NCBI GenBank assembly: GCA_960531495.1
Contig: OY482852.1
Coordinates: 31,496,073 to 31,560,072, forward strand
Reading direction: 5' to 3'
Source of the DNA: Zeus faber
Lineage: Eukaryota > Chordata > Actinopteri > Zeiformes > Zeidae
DNA length: 64,000 nt
Shown: piece by piece, positions 25,899 through 37,348 of the stretch
How the letters are laid out: every line of letters starts with the position of its first letter
Numbering within the stretch: the first letter of the stretch is position 1
Notes under the pieces: generated by a model
What the model was told of the DNA's origin: nothing
The model's input: only the letters and a program-made list of their open reading frames with translations
The model's database searches: none
Translations under genes and position numbers: made by a program

Positions 25899-26597
25899 AT
25901 GGTTAATTGCCGGGGGGGCGGGGGGGGCGGAGCTCACTCTCCGGCATGTGGTGAAGCTCACCTTGTCAGCTGCTCCGTGGAGGAGTGCGGCCTGGCAGCG
26001 GGGGAGAAGGTGCACTACTCCTCAGTACCCCTCCCTGTGTCCCCGGAGAAGCCAGAGGGCTGTGGAGCAACACCCAGCCCAGAGGAGCATTACCAAGTCC
26101 CAGGGAGCACGAGAAGACTCCGCACCCCAAAGGCGCACACATACAACCAACCCCCGGCTGCAGGCACAAGACGCAGCTGGCGGCACAGAACCAGGGCCAT
26201 GGGCGCAAGGCACGGACCGCGGGCCTGGATCACCGCCCCACGGCGACAGACCAACACCCCGCCCGAGCCGCCCACTCCACGGGCAACCAGGCAGGGCCCC
26301 CATGCCCACCCACGGCCCGCACAAGGGGGAGGCCCGCCCCATCGCAGCCAACCAGACGCCCGGCGTGAGTGCGTAGCAGTGTGTGCCCAGCATGGGGCAC
26401 CTCGATGTTACACCCCCCCCCGGCAATGGCGGCAGGCCGCCAGCTATACAGGCCCTCCGCCACCCCCAACACCCGTGGAGTCCACCGCAGAGAAGCCGCG
26501 CCGCAGAAGCAAAAGGCCAACAGCCGCCCCCCACACCCCAACCCACACCCACAACGGAAAGCAGGCCCCGAAAGGCACCCGGCGAAAGAAATTCTGA
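25899..26597 (+). pseudogene. GC-rich frame, possibly ORF1 or 5' region of a Tx1-like LINE
   Basis: A 232-codon frame that is very GC-rich and rich in Pro, Arg, Ala and His, with no domain I recognise. All three frames are open for long stretches because of the composition, so coding is doubtful. Its position just before LINE endonuclease-like sequence, and a related inverted copy at 48.66-48.99 kb, suggest it belongs to a LINE. No function is assigned. Confidence 0.4.
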
Positions 26598-27301
26598 GTG
26601 AATTAGACGTTTGAGCAGTCTGTTAAAGTGAAGGATTTCTTTCCGGACACCAATAAGTTCGTAGGAACTATAGCTGTGCTGCAGAGGAGGAGTGGAGTAG
26701 AGCAGCTGGATGAAAAGAAAAGATACAGGCTGAAAAAAAATGTCACTGCATTAAGGAAGACTCTGACACAGGGTGGCAAGGGGCTAGGTGCTAAAGTTTT
26801 AAAATAGGTAAATAGGTTGGTTGTCATGGTGATGTCTGTATTATGGACATCTGTCTGTTCTACTGTTTTTCCTTTTCCTCTACTGTATTGAGCACTTTCA
26901 TTTTGGGTCCTTAAACATTAACGGAGGCAGGGATAGACGTAAGAGGGTTTTAGTTTTTGAGACGTCACTACAAAAAAGTTAGATTTTCTGATCCTCCAGG
27001 AGACGCACAGTGATGGAGATAACCAGGTGGACTGGGGTCTGGAGTGGAAGGGCCAGCACTGTCTCAGTCATGGGACTAATTTTAGCCATTTTATTTTCTC
27101 CTAGTTTGCAGGTGACTGTACACAGTAGGGGTAGTAGTGGGAAGGGCACTGATGGTGAGGCATAACTGGGGGGGAGGTGTTCTGTTTTATCAACATTTAT
27201 GCACCAAACCGGGGCACAGAGCAAGTGGCTTTATTCAACAGTCTCAGGGCGGTTTAAGAGCAGCAGGACACCTGGGGGCACTTGATTTTAGCAGGGGACT
27301 G

Positions 27302-29806
27302 AAACTTCTTCTTTCGGCTGCCCCCGTTAGGGGTCGCCACAGCAGATCATCTGCCTCCAATACCTTCTGTTCTGCGCATCTTCCTCCCTTACACCAACCG
27401 CCTGCATGTCCTCCCTCACCACATCCATAAACCTTCTCTTTGGCCTTCCTCTTTTCCTCTTGCCTGGCAGCTCCATCCTCAGCATCCTTCTCCCAATGTA
27501 ACTTTCATCTCCCCTACACACGTGTCCAAACCATCTCAATCTGGCCTCTCTCACTTTTCCACCAAACGGTCCAACCTGAGCTGCCCCTCTAATGTACTCA
27601 TTCTTAATCCTGTCCATCCTTGTCACTCCCAATGAAAATCTCAACATCCTCAATCTGCCAACTCCAGTTCAGCCACCTACCTTTTTGTCAGTGCCACCGC
27701 CTCTAAACTGTACAACATACAGTAGCTGGTCTCACTACCACCCTGTAGACCTTCCCCTTCACTCTTGCTGGAACCCTTCTGTCACAGATCACTCTGGACA
27801 CTCTTCTCCCCCCACTCAACCCTGCCTGTACTCTCCTTCACCTCTCTCCTGCACTCTCTGCTGCTTTGGGTGATGGTTAGCATTCTGAAAGCAAACATTG
27901 CATCTGTAGTACTCTTTCCTGGCATAAAACCATACTGCGGCTCTCTGATCCATACCTCTCCTCTTAACCTAGCCTCTACTACCCTTTCCCATAGCTTCAT
28001 GCTGTGGCTGATCAACTTTATTCCCCTGTAGTTACTACAGCTCTGTACGTCACCCATATTCTTGAAGATGGGTAACAGTACACTTCTCCTCTACGCATCC
28101 TCTCCCTTTCCAGGATGGTGTTAAACAGTCTCCTAAGGAACACCACTGCTATCTCACCTAAACATTTCCATGCTTCCCCAGGTATGTCGTCTGGGCCAAC
28201 TGTCTTTCCACTCTTCATCTTCTTTAACGCTGTCCTCACCTCATCCTTGCTAATTTGCTGCACTTCTCGATCCACTATGGCCACATCATCCACTCCCTCT
28301 CATTTTCTTCATTCATCAGCTCCTCAAAGTACTCTTTCCACCTTCTCAACACACTGTCCTCACTAATCAGTACAATCCCATCATTATACTTCATCACCCT
28401 AACCTGCTGTACATCCTTCCCAGCTTGGTCCCTTTGTTTTGCCAATCGGTAGAAGTCCTTTTCTCCTTTCTTTCTGTCCAACCTCTCATACAACTCGTCG
28501 TATGCCTTTTCCTTTGCCTTTGCCACTTCTCTCTTCGCCTTGCGCCGCATCAGCTTGTACTTCTGTCTACTTTCTTCATCTCTCTGACTATCCCATTTCT
28601 TCTTCAGCAACCTCTTCTGCTCTATGCTCTCCTGTACTTACTCATTCCACCACCAAGAGTCCTTGTCTTCCTTCCTCTTCCCGCATAATACACTGAGTAC
28701 CTTCTTGGCCATCTCGCTCACCACTTCTGCAGTTGTTTCCCAGTCATCTAGTAACTGTTCATTCCCAGCTATTGCCTGTCTTACCTCTTCCCTAAATTGC
28801 ATGCAACAATCCTCCTTTTTCAACTTCCACCATTTTATCTTTGGCTCTTCTTTCACTGTCTTCCTCTTCTTGGCCTTCAGAGTAATCCTACAGACCACCA
28901 TCCGATGCTGCCTACCAACACACTCCCCTACCACCACTTTGCAGTCACTAATCTCTTTCAGACTGCACCTCCTGCATAAAATTTAGTCCACCTGTGTTCA
29001 CCTTCCTCCACTCTTGTATATCACCCTGTGTTCTTCCTGTCCTCTTCTTGAAATACGTATTCACAACAGCCAATTCCATCCTTTTGGAAAAATCCACCAC
29101 CATCTGTCCTTCCACATTCCTCTCCTCGACACCATACCTATCCATCACCTTCCCGTCACCTATGTCTCTGATCCCTTCGCCAACATGCCCATTGAGATCT
29201 GCTCTAACGACCACTCTCTCTCCCTTGGGGACGCTCTCCACCACTACATCCAACTCACTAAAGAATTATTCTTTCACTTCCATCTCACACCCAACTTGGG
29301 GAGCATATGCACTGACCACATTCATTATCACCCCATCAATTTCCAGCTTCACGCTCATCCCTCTGTCCGACACTCTCGTCACCTCAAACACTCTTGACAT
29401 ATTCTTCCTTCAAGACTATCCCTGCCCTATTTCTCCTGCCTTCCACTCCATGATAGAACAGTATGTACCCGGCTCCGATACTCCTGGCCTTACTCCTCTT
29501 CTACCTGGTCTCTTATACACATAGTACATCTACCCTCCTTCTCTCCATCATGACACGCCTTCCCGCTCTTCTTGTTCTTCAGCCGACAGTACCACAATTT
29601 CCACTGGCACCCTCTTGTCTAACGGCACCAGTGGCGTCGTTGTTAACCCGGGCCTCTACCGTTCCGGTATGGAAATCAGATTTGTTGTCCGCATGTTTGA
29701 TTTGGCATGGTTTTTACGCTGGATGCCCTTCCTGACGCAACCCTGTCTCTTCATCCGGGATTGGGACCGGCACTGATGATACACTGGCTTGTACACTCCC
29801 AGTAGC
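27302..29806 (-). mobile_element. RTE-like LINE, internally deleted, inside the Tx1-like LINE
   Basis: Flanked by a 13-bp direct repeat TAGCAGGGGACTG (27289-27301 and 29807-29819). On the minus strand the order is 5'UTR with GGATGCCC-type wording, endonuclease, linker, reverse transcriptase N-terminus, then the C-terminal domain ending CGDP. The palm with the catalytic Asp pair is deleted. The clade call (RTE or Expander-like) is from memory. Confidence 0.85.
27327..29253 (-). pseudogene. RTE-like endonuclease/reverse transcriptase remnant
   Basis: The minus-strand pieces in order are: endonuclease (29253-28948, with GDLNGHV-like ADLNGHVGEG), linker (28937-28638), Lys-rich helical segment (28610-28275), reverse transcriptase start (28293-28018, KMKSGKTVGPDDIPGEAWK), fingers (28057-27782, CSNYRGIKLISHSMKLWERV, then QYGFMPGKSTTDAMFA), and a C-terminal domain (27653-27327, LRWFGHVCRGDESYIGRRM, RGRPKRRFMDV). 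Several frame changes and the missing palm make it non-functional. Confidence 0.85.
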
Positions 29807-32040
29807 TAGCAGGGGACTGGAACTGCACTGTGGATTTTACTGTGGACAGGACTGGTGAGGACCCCCACCACCAGTCCACCACCACACTGTCTGCACTTCT
29901 CATGCAGTTCAGTTTGGTTGATGCCTGGAGGATTAAACACCCTGACTCCAGGCAGTACACCTGGGTGAAGGTCTTGGTGGGAGGGTGAGTGCAGCCAGGC
30001 TGGACATGGTCTATGTGTACAAGGCCGTCAGCCCCAGGTTGGGACGGAGTTCCATCACCCTGGTTGGTTTAACAGATCACCATTTAATTTCGATTCAACT
30101 ATGTTTTTTAGCCAAGAGAGACATCTCCTATTGGCACTTCAATACCAAACCTTTACAAGACAGGTTCTTTTGTGATCGTTTAATGAATTTTGGGCTTTTT
30201 TGGGCACAAAGAAATATCATTTTGAGTCCTTGAGCCAGTGGTGGGAAGTAGGGAAGGCCGGGATCAGAACTTTCTGCCAGCAGTACATTGCATACTCCAC
30301 TACATACAACATTTTCATCCAGAGCCAGGGAGACGTTACCTCACTCGCAGACTGCCTTAAAATCTATCAGGGATCTTGTCTGCAAAAGTAAAGAAGAGAA
30401 GAGTGGGGCCCTGCAGGTGGGGAAATGGAGGGAGGGGGCACCCAGTCTGCCAGGTGATCTCAGGTGGGGAAGGGCAGGGATGAAAGTGCTAGGGGTGCAT
30501 CTAGGCTCAGAGCAGTTTCCAGAGAACAACTGGGAGGGTCTGCTGGAGAAGGTAACAGCCCGACTCCCCAGGTGGAAATGGGTGGCCAACAACCTGGTGG
30601 CCTCAACCCTGTGGCATAAGCTGGGGGTACTAACTCCACCAAGGGGCCTGATAGGGAGGAGCCAGAGCACAATTGTCCGTTTCTTCTGGTCAGGGCAGCA
30701 TTGGCTATGGGCTCCTGTACTGCACCTTCCGGTGCAGGAGGGAGGACAGGGCCTTATAGACACAGAGGCCCGCGTTGCGACGTACAAGCTCCAGACAGTA
30801 CAAAGGTTGCTCGACACCCCAGGACTGAGCTGACTGTACACTGCCAGACTGCTGCTGAGGAGGGCTGGCTGGCTGGGCTACGACAAACACCTGATCCTCC
30901 TCAGGCAACAAGAAATGGACAAGACTGGGTTGACACCTTCCTACAAATCTGTGTTCCAGTCCTGGCAGGTGTTCAAGGCTCAGCGCAAGGCCAGCCCTAC
31001 ACCAGGAATGTGGATCATCTAGGAGTCACTGTTCTTCAACGCCCGCCTGCAAGCCCAGAGTCTGTCGTCTCCTAGCCTGAGGACCAGCATGCAGGAGGCC
31101 GGGGTGGTCAAACTGGGCCACCTCCTCAGAACACCGACAGCGAGGCTGGGAGACCTAATGGGGATCCGCTCTGGGAGGGTGCTGCATAATCTGGTGGAGG
31201 AGGTGCGAGCGGCCCTGTCCTGACCAATGAGGACTGTACCATATCTGACCTCCAGGATGATTAGTATGAGTACATGTTCGCCACTCTGACGGTCTCACCT
31301 GCTGTGGAGGGGTGGACAGAGGAGAGGGAGCAACTCCTGTCCTTCACAACTCCTTTGAGTCAGCGGGGAAGAGAGCAGGCTACCACACCTGCACCAAGGT
31401 GCTACACCTGTGCCTTCTCAGAGGGGTGAGGGCCTCCAGGTGGACAGACCCTTTTGGCCACGACTCTTCCCCAAGGGATAGCTGGAGTTCCATGTACAAA
31501 CCCCCCATCGACAAAAGGATGGGGGATCTTCAGTGGATAAGGTGCACAGGATGGAAGCCACCAATAGGCACATGGCGCACCTGGATCCAGGTAGAGGGGA
31601 GAGCTGTCCATTCTGCCAGGATGGAGAGACTATGGAGAAACCTTTTCTTGCTGTGTGTTAGGCTAGCAGGGATGTTTAGGTTGCTGCAGTGATGGTATCG
31701 GGGGCTAAGTTTGTTTTTTTCACAGCAGTTCTTTATTTTTGGCCCCAGGTACGCAGCAAACAGAAAGAGGGTCCACGTTCTGATTCATTTTTTGTTTGCC
31801 GCTGCCAAACTGTCTGTATGGAAGACTAGGAAGAACTGGATCCAGGAACAGGGCTCTCTGGACCCTGTTCTCATGCTGACCTGCTGGCAGCTTTCGGGTG
31901 GCGTATGCCTTCTACACCCTCACCAGCGGGATGGAGGCCTTCAAGTCCACCTGGAGGATCAGACAGGTCCTATGTTCCGTACAAAACAATGTCCTACCGC
32001 TGCACTTCTGATTATGAACATTAACAACATTGTTTTCTAT

Positions 32041-32640
32041 TTTTGTTAAACTTTTTCATACAGTTGATTTTTGTATTTGAATTATTTATTTATATTTTTT
32101 TCTTACCGTTTATTCTTTTTCATATTCTCCATTTATATATGTATTTATATCTATGTATTTATTTATACAGTATATGCTCTTACAGTTGTTCCCTTTTCAT
32201 ACTTCCATCCATTTATATATTTTTGATTGCTATCACTTTTGTTAGAATTAATGTATTTGTTTATTTCTTTCATTCATTATCTTCTATTATCAACAACAAT
32301 ACTGCTCATTTGTCCCATCTTTTGTAATTAATGACTATGTATAATGTCGTGTGTGTTCTCTAAGCAGTCTTCTAAGCAATGTGTTTCAGATGTTTGCTCA
32401 AAATATATATTTTTTTATCTCTCTCTCCCTCTCTCTCTCCTAAATTCACACTGAGTGAACAGTTTCGACTTTCAGTCGGTCGACACTGACCTTGCAGAGC
32501 GTTAACACAATGCACCATCCAAGATAGAACTCCCTTTAAGCATCGTAGACACCATATTGAATCATTCATGGTGACTGTAAAGACAACCTAAGACTTAAGA
32601 TTAAAAGGGTTTGAACAAGTGTACATTTCTGACATTTGCT
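32041..32640. other. T-rich low-complexity tail region, no gene
   Basis: TATTTAT-rich sequence at 32041-32300, then ordinary sequence with a short (CT)n tract near 32418. The T/A-rich part may be the 3' tail of the LINE. Confidence 0.4.
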
Positions 32641-32654
32641 GTACCTCGGGGTTT

Positions 32655-32890
32655 GTGCATGCTAATCAGCAAATCAAGATGAATGACTCAAAAAACTGGG
32701 GAGGACCATCACCTTCTGAGCCTGAATGATCTACCTCCACAAGCGTGAACAGTGAAGCATGATTGGTGGACACCACGAAATGTGGTGATCTCGCTAATTT
32801 ACCATGTTTTACCTAGTTTACCTTGGGTTTCCCCAGATTTTCCCATTAAAACCTAATACAGAGCTTTGTCTCCTCTATAATAAGATTTCA
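32655..32890 (+). repeat. Dispersed repeat, copy A
   Basis: Runs parallel to 47262-47475: shared phrases include GCTAATCAGCAAATCAAGATGA, GGACACCAC..ATGTGGTGAT and CCCATTAAAACCT, ending near CTGTCTCCTCT. Both copies have the same orientation. Family unknown. Confidence 0.75.
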
Positions 32891-34010
32891 GAGTTTCAGC
32901 ATATACCAGAGCCATATGCCATATGCCATATGCCAACATGCCAGGGCAGTTGAGAACAACTGCTCTGGCAACAATCAATAATTTAAGCACATTGCACAAA
33001 AGTGAAAAAGCATATTTTCATTAAAGATAAATTAAAGATACTTGTCTTGTTAAAGTACTTGTGGTGTGGGTCACATACCTAAGTTTACAGGGAGACTTTT
33101 TTATGAGCAATCTAGTAATACATCTTTAAATCCTTTTGTCTTTTTTGTCCCACTGCATTTAGAATCTCTGGGTTCAAATCTGTCGGACAGAAACTCTTCA
33201 TGGCGGGATTGAAAAGCGAGTATTTTATTTCATTGTTTTCCAAAAGTGGAACCAGGAGGATTGCCTGGTAAAACAGCTATTTTTGTTATGGATGCGGTAG
33301 AGCACTGGACCCTGTCTGAATTAATAGATGTGGAATAGAGAGTTGCGCAGGCTTATTTTCAGAGGCAGACTCATAAGTATGCAACGCTCTGACCCCCCTG
33401 GCTCCCAAAAGTTGTGTTTGTGGTGTAGAGGGGAGAGGGGACTGGCACAGATGGCGAGGCACTATAGGAAGCAGACTTTTTTTCTCATGCCTTAAAATGG
33501 GGGAGCAGTCTTTCTAATATTTAGTTCCCTCAAATAGTAAGTGGCACCGCTGCCTAAGGTTAGCATAACAACTATGGGAAACCTTTAGATCGCTGACTTT
33601 CGTTTACCAGATGAAAGACCCTGCACATCCCTGAGAGAGAGAGGGAGAGAGAGCGAGTGAATGGAGGGGGAGAAAAGACTGGTGATAGAAAGAAGAGCGT
33701 AAAGGAATGGAAGGAAAGGCAGCTAGGGTAATAAAGAGGCATAGAAAGAAAGAAAAGGTGTAGGGAGAGGGAGTAAAAAAGTAGCTTCTGGATATCTTTG
33801 GCCTACATGTTAAGCCTCCACCCTCAATCAATAAGTACTACTGATAGAACTCTATGATGAGCGAGAACTTAGTGACGCAAGACTCGCGAAAAATTCGTTC
33901 TTAGCGAACAATTCGCTCGTAACGAACAAATCTTTTAATGACTCAGAAATTGTGAGTTACTCTCCTGAGCCGACTCTCCTGTCTCTCATTCACCCAAAGT
34001 TACACCAACT
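32891..34010. other. No gene recognised
   Basis: Non-coding. Contains a short CATATGC triplication near 32917-32934 and a GA-rich tract near 33630-33775. Confidence 0.45.
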
Positions 34011-34205
34011 GAATCAAATAAGATAAGATAGTACTTTATTAACTCCCAAAGGGCTCAATGGGGAAACATGAAATACAGAGCAACAGTGGTAGAATATACA
34101 GCATAATTATTTGAATAAAATTCAAGAATAGCATTGTTGTGGTTGTGCAAAGTAGCAAAATGAACTAAATGTTTTTACTAATTCACTCATAAAGCGTCAA
34201 ATCTC
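34011..34205 (-). mobile_element. Probable LINE 3'-end fragment (Rex1-like)
   Basis: ATAAGATAAGATAGTACTTT followed by ATTAACTCCCAAAGGG is, in reverse, the tail wording I recall for Rex1-type fish LINEs (a TTAATAAAGTA tail then short repeats). No coding part remains. Confidence 0.4.
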
Positions 34206-35349
34206 TAAAAAGAGTGAAATCTTTCATCAATTCCTGCAGTGTGTTTATGTGTGTGTGTGTGTGTGTGCGTGCGTGCGTGCATATGTGCGTGCGTGCGTAA
34301 GTAATGTGCAATTGTGAAAATGCAGAGGTAGCAACAATTTAGAGGATTTTAAAATATATATTATAATTTGTAAATATCTTATCCTATTACAATGAATCAG
34401 TGTTTGTGCTTGCCTCAATTCAGTGACCTAAGGGGGTTATGCAGCCATTTCAGTAATCAAGAAGAGAGTCCAAACAAAGCAACAAAGCCAAATTTGTGAC
34501 CCACCGCAGATTTTAGGTATATTTGCTACAATTAAATTTTTTTTTCACATTATTTGAAAGTGGAGAGTCAGAGCTTCAAAACAAGGTGACACCTTGGTTT
34601 CCCCCACACTTGGTTTCATTCAGCCAGCTCCTATGGTAGGAAGAACCTGGCTATATGTTACCCATCGCAGACCTTAGGTTCAAGGTGGGTTGTGTCATTT
34701 GTGCAAATATATCAAATATTTTTAAAGATATGACTTGTAAATGACAAGGTTGTGGAAAACTGTGATTCTGAGATAATCACCTTCAAAGTTTTCCCCCATA
34801 CACACCCACACGTTTTATTCAGCCAGATCCCAGAATGCAATTGATTGAAGGACAAACACAGTCGCATGGCCACTCGACACCCTACTGAATGAGGACTTGA
34901 CACCCTGCTGATGGGGCAATCTCTGCATTGTTCTTGTGTTTTGAGGGAATGTTGAACAGCGTCATCAACACACAACATCTTTTGTTTTTATAAAGGCTTT
35001 TATTTAACAGTAAGAATATACATGTTTTATAAAAGTGGAATTATTTATGAGTTTGAAAGGGCGGACAACACAACAAAATGTAGAGTCTATCAAAAATATC
35101 TGTGTATATCAGCCTTGGTGTGTCATTTAATATATAGATGTGGGTATGCCAAATATCTGGCATATCTCCAAGTTCTTGGAGTTATATGTGGGCTCACCCC
35201 ACCCTACCCCAGCTACACTCAGAGAGCTGTTTGGGGCCTCTTTTAATTTTCTTTTCGCCCCTGGCTGCATTTGCAGGTAAACTTGAGAATCTTGTGCATT
35301 ACTACTTGTTTATAATCTGCATCACCAACCTCAATGGACCATCATGTTG
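34206..35349. other. Non-coding stretch with a (TG)n tract and short ERV-like motifs
   Basis: (TG)n/(GTGC)n lies at about 34248-34300. TGACCCACCGCAG at 34497-34509 and TATGGTAGGAAGAACC near 34633 resemble the motifs at the edges of the ERV at 36.2-46.2 kb. No gene. Confidence 0.4.
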
Positions 35350-35751
35350 TCAACTTCTTCCGTTATTATGACAACGGACGTCATCGGTCTCCTCAGGTGG
35401 TTCTTGAAAATATTCCGTTTCATTGTCACATTCAGGTTGAAATCCACTGTTTGAAATGTTCTCCAAATCCGGGATAACGCCGGAATCAGTTTTAGCATTG
35501 CTGTCGGTCTCTGCGTTGCTGTCGAAGAACTGACTATGATTGCGGAAAACAAAGTCCAGTACGCGCTGCTAACACTGACTTGGATCTACCGCACTGGTCA
35601 GATTAAAGTCCATGATATGATTTAGATCCTCCACCACCTGCTTCTCATAATCCATAACAACACAGAGACGAACATTTTCGCAGACAAGTGAACCCGGATC
35701 TTCGGCTTATTTATGGAAGTCCGTCAGAATTACTTCTTCATGACTTTTCAT
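35350..35751 (-). pseudogene. Fossil reading frame of unknown family
   Basis: On the minus strand one frame runs from an ATG (35751) for 133 codons with only two internal stops (near codons 15 and 61) before a third at 35350-35352. Composition is protein-like, not repeat-like: an acidic region with FFDSNAETDSNAKTDSG, then PECDNETEYFQEPPEETDD. The antisense and other frames do not look coding. I do not recognise it; an N-terminal acidic region of a DNA-transposon protein or a decayed host exon are both possible. Confidence 0.45.
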
Positions 35752-36180
35752 TGGTATACACCCCCTCCACAATGATGTCTCCGTGTGTGTTAATCTAGTA
35801 AGATTTAAAGGTTGAACGCTATCAAAATGGTTTCACATTATGACTTCACATCACATGGAATATGGAGGAATGATCTCCACCTGGACGGTCGCTTTAAAGG
35901 AAATGATCGATCGGCGTTGTTCAGCTCGGTTCAGCGTCTCGGTAAGTGTTTCCCCATGTAATCTAATGGAAATATTTAACTCCACGGTTTAACATTTTTC
36001 TACTATGCATTAATCAAACTCGGTTTTGAAAATATGTTGAGAGATAAAAAAAAACCACAAAGGAGCATGAATCTGGGAGAAATCGAATTTTCCTTCGAGA
36101 AAGGTTTTTTCCAACTTATTTGGTTGCTTATGGCAATTTTAGAAATTCGCGAGATAGCGGGTTTTGCTGCGGTGGGTCAC
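35752..36180. other. Sequence left of the ERV
   Basis: Includes the motif GCTGCGGTGGGTCACATATG (36169-36188), which also occurs at the right edge of the ERV (46211-46230). No gene. Confidence 0.4.
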
Positions 36181-36181
36181 A

Positions 36182-36289
36182 TATGGTGTACGTTTAGATC
36201 TACATGCTTATTATTATTTATGTTCAAACTGTCATGAAGGAAACCCAATTGTGGTAGCAAAGACAGCTGAGGAGACAACTGCTGGGTCC
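36182..36289 (+). repeat. Partial 5' LTR of the ERV
   Basis: About 108 bases match the first part of the 3' LTR (45747-45853), including CATGAAGGAAACCCAATTG and GAGGAGACAACTGCTGG. After that the two sequences diverge, so most of the 5' LTR is lost or rearranged. Confidence 0.75.
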
Positions 36290-37127
36290 TTGACTTTTGT
36301 GGTATGCTAAAATGCTGATGATGTTTTTTGAAAAGCTCCGTAGTTCGTTGCTGATATCTTCGGAAGCCTTGTGGTTTATTGTTGATACTCTTGAAAAAAC
36401 CCTGTAATTTAAGTTTAAGTGCGTTTTTGTTCTGAGATACCGCCTCTAATAGAGAGGGACTGCTTGGTGAGAGGAAAACTGAAGTCTATGGTACCGCCGT
36501 AAGGAAATAAGTCTCATGAGGTCTGCTTGGATAGACTGATAGGTTCTGTGATACCACCTCAAGAAAGCACACTTCTAGAGAGTCTGCTTGGAGTCTTCGG
36601 ACAGCCCTTCTGTGTCCCTTCCCTGTGCCGGAGCCCCAAATTGGGCACCACTGTGGCTGGTTTCGCCACCAAACGTGACCCAAGTGGCGTGTTCAGGGAC
36701 CTATGGCACAGAGACACAGACGATGGGGGGGTTGTTATCACCAGTTAATTGTAGAGATGAGGCTAGGTGAAATTAGCCAGGAGCAGATGCAACATGTCAT
36801 GACACAGGGCTCCCATCTTGACTGAGTGTGTGGACGGGGTTTTTAAACCTGCTGCTCATTAGCCCAACCAATTAGAATCAGGTGTGGCCACTTAAGCCAC
36901 CCCATCCACCACAGTGAGGGATGGAAAGAGCATGGAAAAGGTCAGGGAAATGGTGATGGAAAGAAAGCAGATGAAGAAGGGGAGATAATAAGGAGAGGCC
37001 ACCCCCGTACAATCAAGGGCAATACCCAATAGTGAAAGGCAAGGTAGATATCGTGGGAGAAGGGAAGACTGAAATTGAAGAAGAATAACAGTACAGTCGA
37101 GAATAGGATAGCCAAGAGAAAAAGCTA

Positions 37128-37346
37128 ATGTTGGACTGCTACAAAGGGTTCAAGGATAAAATGGCCAAAAACCTGTATCGAGACTTGGAGTATGAGGAAG
37201 AACTGTCATGGACTGAAGGGAGACAAGACACAGGTGAGGGAACTTCAGGACAACCTAGGAGCTCATCGTTAGTTCAGCAGTTGCAGGAAAAGATAAAAGG
37301 CTTTGCAAAAAGAAGAAGCACTCCAAATGCAGAATATTTCAAGATC
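37128..37346 (+). pseudogene. ERV gag-like relic cut by Tc1
   Basis: A short frame (KDKMAKNLYRDLEYEEELSW ...) lies in the expected gag position after a leader. It is interrupted by the Tc1 insertion at 37347. Similarity to a named gag domain is not evident; assignment rests on position. Confidence 0.4.
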
Positions 37347-37348
37347 TA

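Larger units (their letters stand above)
25900..32040 (+). mobile_element. Tx1/L1-like LINE, decayed, split by an RTE-like LINE
   Basis: After the GC-rich 5' part, the endonuclease starts around 26890 (translations resembling LNINGGRDR and LQETHS), is cut at 27301, and resumes at 29808 (GDWNCTVDFTVDRTG, then DAWRIKHPDSRQYTW and LTDHHLIS). A reverse transcriptase core is largely missing. The C-terminal part at 30480-30830 (LGVHLGSEQF, RGLIGRSQSTIVRFFW) and further decayed C-terminal sequence extend to about 32.0 kb. Many stops. Assigned to Tx1/L1-like by wording only. Confidence 0.7.

Noticed and set aside
26022-26552. Long minus-strand frame in the GC-rich block
   Set aside because: All frames are open through base composition; no domain seen.
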